13,097 nucleotides of DNA. Origin: UBA1413 sp964395045 (lineage in GTDB: Bacteria > Bacteroidota > Bacteroidia > Bacteroidales > Prolixibacteraceae). How positions within the stretch are numbered: the first letter of the stretch is position 1; every line of letters starts with the position of its first letter. Positions 8,620 through 13,097 of this stretch are shown piece after piece. The DNA lies in assembly GCA_964395045.1 (NCBI GenBank), contig CAYNBE010000098.1, positions 1 to 13,097 on the forward strand, read 5' to 3'. The translations under genes and the position numbers were made by a program. Below the pieces are notes generated by a model that was not told where the DNA came from, made no database searches, and was given only the letters and a program-made list of their open reading frames with translations.

Positions 8620-8673
8620 GCATGTGTAACGATACACAAACTGCGATGATTATACGTTACATGCGAATTCCCC

Positions 8674-8709
8674 GCCTGCCGCCTGCCTACCGGCAGGCAG
8701 GCGGCAGGC
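8674..8709. repeat. GC-rich perfect palindrome, REP-like intergenic element
   Basis: The arms GCCTGCCGCCTGCCT (8674-8688) and AGGCAGGCGGCAGGC (8695-8709) are perfect reverse complements around a 6-nt loop, ACCGGC. The arms are built from the unit GCCTGCC/GGCAGGC, so a second register (8681-8687 with 8692-8698) is also possible. A further GCAGGC copy runs to 8713. It lies between convergent genes in an otherwise AT-rich spacer and has no T-tract, so it is not a standard terminator by itself. It could be a dispersed REP-type element or an mRNA 3'-end stabiliser; which one is inference. Confidence 0.75.
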
Positions 8710-8751
8710 AGGCATCTGTTTCAACAAAATGCATTAAATGAACCAAATATC

Positions 8752-8787
8752 AAAAACAGATGAAATTGTAACAATCTGTTTTTTTTT
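8752..8787 (+). terminator. Rho-independent terminator between convergent genes (probably bidirectional)
   Basis: A 10-bp stem, AAAAACAGAT (8752-8761) with ATCTGTTTTT (8774-8783), encloses a 12-nt loop; the T run continues to 8787. On the plus strand this would end the operon finishing at 8619. Read from the minus strand, the stem is followed by a shorter run of T, so it may also stop transcripts of the DUF5916 gene. The stem is AT-rich, so its strength is uncertain. Confidence 0.65.
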
Positions 8788-8824
8788 GACAAACAGAACC
8801 TCCTGAATGATAACCGGAAACAGG

Positions 8825-11237
8825 TTAAATAAGTCTCCTTATCATCTTGTAATCGATGTAATATATTATCCTTACTGATAAACTGTTCAGGATCATATAA
8901 GAAAACACATTTTCTAAATTTTTGAAGTAATTCTTTTTCGTTTCGCGGTCAAACCGGGAATAATAATTCTTCCATACAAACCTCACCTCACTGCCTGGTA
9001 AAAATTGCCAAAAATAGGTAATATCACTGTTGAAGTGGTTCACATTGGCGTTGTATTCACCTGGCAGCCGGACATCACATAAGCCACCATTTTCGCGGAG
9101 CAGGTAAAAGGATTTGTAGCCAACGTTCGACCAGTAATGCCTTAAACGGATGTTCAGAGCACTTTTGTTTGAAAAGGAATATTTTACGGATACAACATTT
9201 TCAGAATATACCATATTCCGTCTCCCAAAATATATAGAGTCTGCATTGAATGTGCGGGTCACATATCCGATTGCCTTCCGGGGAGTGTTCAGGTTCGAAA
9301 TAACCCCCAAAGAAAGACGGTCGCTTACCCGGAATTGTGGCTGAACCATCAGGTTAGCACCCTGTTTTCCATATTGCGAGGCTTTCATAAATCCCCCGGA
9401 TACCCTGAATGCCAGTCTTTTTCTAAAATCCGAGGAATATTCGGCGCCGGCCATAACAGCTGCAGGTTCCATAAATTTCCATCCCTCGGTTCGTGGCTCA
9501 AAGTGATCAAACTTTTTGAATGGCGAACCCGTGAAATTAACCCTCAGATAATCTAACCCAGGAAAAAGCAGCTTCATGAATCCCGAAATTTCGAACCTGC
9601 TGTAAGAAAATGGATTATACAGGTTTTCCAGATAAAAGTCCAGTTCACCGGTAACTTCATTGGTACGCTTTGAAGGTGCATATCGAAAATACTGCAACCT
9701 TAACATATTCATAACCAAATTATTATATTCAAGGTAACCGAAATCACGCGGATTGTAGGTATTGCTTAAAATTTTGTTTTCGAATGAATACCGGATTACC
9801 CCCGTTAATTTTGAAAGCTGCAGGTCGATGCGGTGACCAAACTGATGAACATCATTTATCCGGTTCTGATTATGATGATAACTCATAAACGCTTTGCTAA
9901 AAAGCGCATGGTGTTTGAACCTGTACTTAAAGTCAAATCCCGAAACATTGGCCATGTATTTGGTTTCCGGGACCAAAACATTGCTGTTTACCCAGGAGAG
10001 AAACGACTCTTTGCCAATATCCCTGTTCACAACCAGTAGATTGTAATTGCTAACATCCTGGGTGGTTATATTCCTTGAGAGTCCGGTGATTGTATCCTGC
10101 ACCAATGCTTCCTGTTTGCGGGTGATAGCGTTGAGCAATCCGAATCCCCAGCCCGACGAACTGTGCCCCGAAATCTTTGAGGCATTGAACAGATTCGTTT
10201 CAAGCGGATTCTGAAGGATTACTTCATGGTGGGTCATACGGAACTGAACACTGTCATGGTTCATGGGGATTCCGCCGATCCGTCGAGAATAAAAAATGTC
10301 GCCCCTGTTGAACAATTCCCTCCCTTCCGTAAAAAACTGCCGTTTTTCGTCGTACTTAGTTTCAACCACACTCAGGTTGAGAACATGATCATCTCCCCTG
10401 ATTTGACCGAAATCAGGTATAAGCATCATATCCAGTGTATAACTTTCATTTAGCCCGTATTTAATATCCATTCCCCCTTTGAACGACATTTTTTTCCTGT
10501 TATAATAAGCAGTCGCATACGGCATCAAAGAGAGCCTGACAGGAGGGTTCAGATTTGCCAGGCCATGCAGCTCTCCTGCCTGGTTCAGCCACCCTTTTTT
10601 ATTTCTATCAACAAAGTTCCAGGTGATTCCTTCCCCCCTTCGTTTAATCAATCTGTAAAAATTGATTTCCCATAACTGGACTTCTTTGGATGGGAACCGG
10701 ATGGCAGAAAAAGGGATCTCCATCTCGGCGATCCAGCCATTGCGGTTGATTGCCACTTCGCTTTTCCATACTGCGTCCCAGCTTTTAAACATGGAATCGA
10801 GTGAATTTTTAGAGTCCATCTGGACACCTGCCGCCGAGACCATGAATTCCACGTTGTGCAATCCGTTATTGTCGGGATTCATTTCCAGGGAAAAAAGATC
10901 GGCATTGGCTTCATTGCCCGAATCCCGCTCGCCCAGTTCCCTGAAAATCGAGTCGGGAGAGCTGTCATAGAGAATTGCCAAAACATAGATCGCCTCATTG
11001 TCATACAACATTCTTACTTCTGTTCTTTGCGAAGGTTCCCCTCCGTTGACAGGGCTGTACTGGATAAAATCAGTGATAGGCACAGCCAGCTCCCATACTT
11101 TGTCACCCGGATTTGCATCAATTCTTGGCGCTTCAGTGATTCTGACAATGGTCANNNNNNNNNNTCCTGAGCGGGTGCGAAGACCCCCACATACTGAACA
11201 AAATAAGAAAGCATAACCACAAGACTTTATTTTTCAT
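8825..11237 (-). CDS. CBM9-like / DUF5916 outer-membrane protein (interrupted by assembly gap)
   Basis: On the minus strand an ATG at 11237 opens a signal peptide (MKNKVLWLCFLILFSMWGSS) that runs into the N gap at 11165. After the gap the frame resumes at 11152 with TIVRITEAPRIDANPGDKVW, the usual start of a CBM9-like beta-sandwich (to about 10630; later pieces include RTEVRMLYDNEAIYV and WIAEMEIPFSAIRF). The rest, to 8825, is the DUF5916-type region rich in alternating aromatic and polar residues, which probably forms an outer-membrane beta-barrel, ending SVRIIYYIDYKMIRRLI. The GTG at 11083 would remove the signal peptide and the first CBM9 strand, so it is not the real start. With 10 N taken literally the two halves are out of frame, so the gap length must be nominal. 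The total is roughly 800 residues, close to the family norm. It lies 105 nt downstream of the CotH-like gene. Its function and ligand are unknown. Confidence 0.8.
11155..11164. other. Assembly gap (10 N) inside a coding region
   Basis: Ten N bases separate the signal peptide from the body of the DUF5916 gene. Counting flanking bases, 1 nt of a partial codon, the gap and 2 nt must sum to a multiple of three for an intact gene; 13 does not. The true gap length should therefore be a multiple of three, unless the gene is broken. Confidence 0.95.
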
Positions 11238-11342
11238 TTTCCAGGAAGTTCATACAAATTCAGCAACAAGTCCTGATTTCTGAAGGCATCTTATGCACGG
11301 GCCGAGACGGTCAATCAGCAACCCGACACCCTGTCACTCTGA
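11238..11342. other. Spacer between CotH-like and DUF5916 genes
   Basis: This 105-nt spacer has no ORF and no convincing terminator. On the minus strand TGAATTTG (11255-11262) is one mismatch from the TAnnTTTG -7 element and about 18 nt from the start at 11237, but no -33 element is evident. Whether the two minus-strand genes are co-transcribed cannot be decided here. Confidence 0.3.
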
Positions 11343-12959
11343 TTATCTGCCCTTGACGATCTTTCGCACAACAACCTCACCGTCTTCTCCGGTAATTTTC
11401 AAAATATATAATCCATGCTGCAGATTGGAAAGATTCATTTTGACTGTGTTATAATCAGGGTGAACCAGTTGTGAGAAAACCCTGACTCCCCTGCTGTCGT
11501 ACAGAGCAAGCGACACATCCGTACCTGAAAACGAAAGGTAAACTTTTAGTACCCCGGCGAAGGGATTTGGAAAAGCCGAGACATTTTCATCTGAAAGTTT
11601 ATTATCAACTCCCGATGGAAGCAACCATTGACGGTCCATCCATGACAACCGGCCCGTCAGCCAGTCTTTCAAATACTGGACCTCTGCAGAGTAAGTATTT
11701 CTAACCACAGGATTAGGCCAGATGTAGGTACCCAGAATAGGCCACCTGGCGAAATTCCGGTCAATGGCATCTCCAAGATACAAAATCTGTTCATCAATGT
11801 ATTTAAAAATGGAATCGTTGCTCAGGATTTCCTTTCTCAGAAAAGTCCACCTTTTTTTTACTGCCATCACATACTCCGGGTCTTCCATCAACCTGGCCCA
11901 CCAATGGAGGCAATTTCGCGGTTCCGGTCCGATCTTGTTATAATCCCAGGCATCAATAGCCAGATTCTCAGGACTATAATTCACATTTCCGTAACCAAGG
12001 TCGAAATCCCATAATGGTCCTGCTTTGAGCTTGCCTCCTTCCGAATCTCTGTCTTTATGAAAATATGCACTGAACCTGTAAGCATCAACATTGTTGGGAA
12101 TTTCGTTCATGATTTGAAAATCGATAAACGAAGGAACGTCGATATATTTGGAATAACCGGTGGAAGGATGAGCAAAGAAAACTCCGTTGATTGTGTTTTC
12201 AATTGTTTTGATATAGTTCTTTGTCCAGGTTTTCTGTTCACCTGCCATATCCTCAGGTTTGGGATAAACCCATGTCCAGGGATGCACTCTCGTGTTTTTA
12301 TAGGGTACATCAGGAACATTGTTGAAATATTCCGAAGAAGCAAGCCCAGTTGTTTTATCTACTTTCAGGATGTAACCACCGGTCACTCTGTCACCTGATT
12401 TATCATCAGGACTCATTTTGGTAATATTCACCCTGTTCTTATCCCTTTTTATCTTTTCGGTCAGTTGATAAATGCCGATATACGATCCGTTGAGATACAC
12501 TTCACAAAAACGGAAACGGGGCTGCCAACTGCCAAGTCTAGCACCCAAATGATACGTCAGGGCATTCCGTAAAAGTGTTTTGTCACTGTACGGTGCATGA
12601 AGTATCCAATCCGATTCGGCAGGCATTCCAAGAAGGCTCACTTTTAAGTCCTCTCCCTTCTGGTCACGGGTTTCAATTCCATAGCTTTTTTTGGGAAATG
12701 ACTGCGACGATTGTCCGTGGATTTCAATTCCCATCCAACCGTCGTACTGATTGCCCGGATCAGTGGTATGATTGATTTTTCCTTTGCCGTTGTCAATTAC
12801 TTTGAGACCTGCCATTATTTTAGGTTCATTTTTGATCGTTTGCCCGTATGTATCAATCAGAATCAGGGGCAGATGACTCCGTCCGTCATCCGCGAAACTT
12901 GACCGCGAAAATTCAGAGAGAAGGATAAAACCAATCCATACAAAAAGAAATCTGTACAT
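11343..12959 (-). CDS. CotH-family secreted kinase-like protein with T9SS type A sorting domain
   Basis: A 538-residue protein with a Sec signal peptide (cleavage plausible after SSFA, residue 23). The CotH kinase domain spans about residues 30-440: GIEIHGQSSQSFPKKSY (77-93), CEVYLNGSYIGIYQLTEKI (152-170), GGYILKVDK with K199, and IMNEIPNNVDAYRFSAYFHK leading to GPLWDFDLGYGN. In the last motif D318/D320 match the metal-binding DFD-type residues of CotH. The Bacillus CotH protein is an atypical protein kinase acting on spore-coat proteins; Bacteroidota homologues are exported and their substrates are generally unknown. Residues about 456-538 (from DENVSAFPNPF to LYILKITGEDGEVVVRKIVK) form a T9SS type A C-terminal sorting domain, so the protein should be moved across the outer membrane and attached to the surface or released. 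Both domains look intact. Confidence 0.88.
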   Translation of the reverse strand: MYRFLFVWIGFILLSEFSRSSFADDGRSHLPLILIDTYGQTIKNEPKIMAGLKVIDNGKGKINHTTDPGNQYDGWMGIEIHGQSSQSFPKKSYGIETRDQKGEDLKVSLLGMPAESDWILHAPYSDKTLLRNALTYHLGARLGSWQPRFRFCEVYLNGSYIGIYQLTEKIKRDKNRVNITKMSPDDKSGDRVTGGYILKVDKTTGLASSEYFNNVPDVPYKNTRVHPWTWVYPKPEDMAGEQKTWTKNYIKTIENTINGVFFAHPSTGYSKYIDVPSFIDFQIMNEIPNNVDAYRFSAYFHKDRDSEGGKLKAGPLWDFDLGYGNVNYSPENLAIDAWDYNKIGPEPRNCLHWWARLMEDPEYVMAVKKRWTFLRKEILSNDSIFKYIDEQILYLGDAIDRNFARWPILGTYIWPNPVVRNTYSAEVQYLKDWLTGRLSWMDRQWLLPSGVDNKLSDENVSAFPNPFAGVLKVYLSFSGTDVSLALYDSRGVRVFSQLVHPDYNTVKMNLSNLQHGLYILKITGEDGEVVVRKIVKGR

Positions 12960-12990
12960 CCGGCAGGTTCTTCACATAATGCTTATTGCA

Positions 12991-12998
12991 CAAATATA
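12991..12998 (-). promoter_or_regulatory. Bacteroidota-type promoter -7 element (TATATTTG) for the CotH-like gene
   Basis: The minus strand reads TATATTTG, an exact fit to the TAnnTTTG -7 consensus used by the Bacteroidota primary sigma factor. It is 31 nt upstream of the ATG at 12959, leaving a short leader of about 25 nt. The -33 element is weak: TTTC 19 nt further upstream instead of TTTG/TTG. Assignment is by motif and position only. Confidence 0.5.
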
Positions 12999-13042
12999 CG
13001 TTTTTGACCCAATTCCTGAAAGGAAATTCCGGTTTTATAAGA

Positions 13043-13077
13043 TTCTCAAGTTTCGCATTTGTTTTTAGTTTCTCAAG
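13043..13077. repeat. Short direct repeat TTCTCAAG upstream of the CotH-like promoter
   Basis: TTCTCAAG occurs at 13043-13050 and again at 13070-13077 (CTTGAGAA on the minus strand), start-to-start spacing 27 bp. Relative to the -7 element the copies sit roughly 45 and 72 bp upstream, where an activator could bind. Eight-base repeats in a 140-nt AT-rich spacer can arise by chance. The remainder of 12960-13097 holds no gene. Confidence 0.25.
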
Positions 13078-13097
13078 GTCAATAAGTTATAATTATC

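Larger units (their letters stand above)
8620..8824. other. Convergent intergenic region without genes
   Basis: The spacer between the stop at 8619 and the opposing stop at 8825 has no plausible ORF. Besides the GC palindrome and terminator it contains a 6-bp hairpin, TGTGTA with TACACA (8623-8638, 4-nt loop), and an imperfect repeat GCATGTGTAACG (8620-8631) with CGTTACATGC (8655-8664). ATCTGTTT at 8714-8721 repeats the right arm of the terminator stem. Confidence 0.6.

Noticed and set aside
8620..8664. Imperfect inverted repeat GCATGTGTAACG / CGTTACATGC as an operator
   Set aside because: It has a 2-nt bulge and a 23-nt loop and lies downstream of both genes; chance is the simpler explanation.
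12057..12398. 113-residue plus-strand frame inside the CotH-like gene
   Set aside because: Antisense shadow of a conserved kinase-like domain; no protein features.
13014..13026. TTCCT-GAA-AGGAA inverted repeat upstream of the CotH-like gene
   Set aside because: A 5-bp stem with a 3-nt loop is common by chance in AT-rich spacers.

Overview
The window looks like a Bacteroidota (Bacteroidetes) chromosome fragment, probably Bacteroidales/Marinilabiliales-like. It carries a secreted CotH-type protein ending in a type IX secretion (T9SS) type A sorting domain, a CBM9-like/DUF5916 outer-membrane protein, no Shine-Dalgarno sequences at the right distance from starts, A/C-rich leaders, and one TAnnTTTG promoter -7 element. 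No rRNA, tRNA, CRISPR array or transposase is visible. A run of 10 N at 11155-11164 marks a scaffold gap, so this is a draft assembly or MAG.

Plus strand, 1-8619: five co-directional genes with short spacers (69, 67, 29 and 61 nt) form a likely carbohydrate-degradation operon that enters from the left edge. In order: the C-terminal part of a WbsX/GH99-like protein; two tandem paralogues with a GH42-like layout (TIM barrel, Rossmann-like trimerisation-type domain, small beta-sandwich); a DUF4832-type protein with a glycosidase-like barrel; and a large (alpha/alpha)6 enzyme resembling the GH65/GH95 clan. The middle three carry twin-arginine (Tat) leaders and the last a Sec leader, so the products should work together in the periplasm on one glycan. 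No SusC/SusD pair, sulfatase or regulator is in view; those may lie left of the window. The target glycan cannot be read from the sequence.

Convergence zone, 8620-8824: no gene. It holds a perfect 15-bp GC-rich hairpin of REP-like character and a T-tailed terminator hairpin whose left arm has a second possible partner upstream.

Minus strand, 8825-12959: a CotH-family secreted kinase-like protein with a T9SS sorting domain, then a CBM9-like/DUF5916 outer-membrane protein. The latter is split by the N gap: its signal peptide (start at 11237) lies on one side and the rest of the gene on the other, so an automatic ORF call misplaces the start at 11083. A promoter-like -7 element lies just upstream of the CotH gene.

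The most interesting content is the CAZyme-like operon: duplicated Tat-exported GH42-like enzymes with a divergent loop beside the predicted active site, plus a DUF4832 protein and a GH65/GH95-like enzyme with an altered acid motif. These look like a pathway for an uncharacterised glycan.
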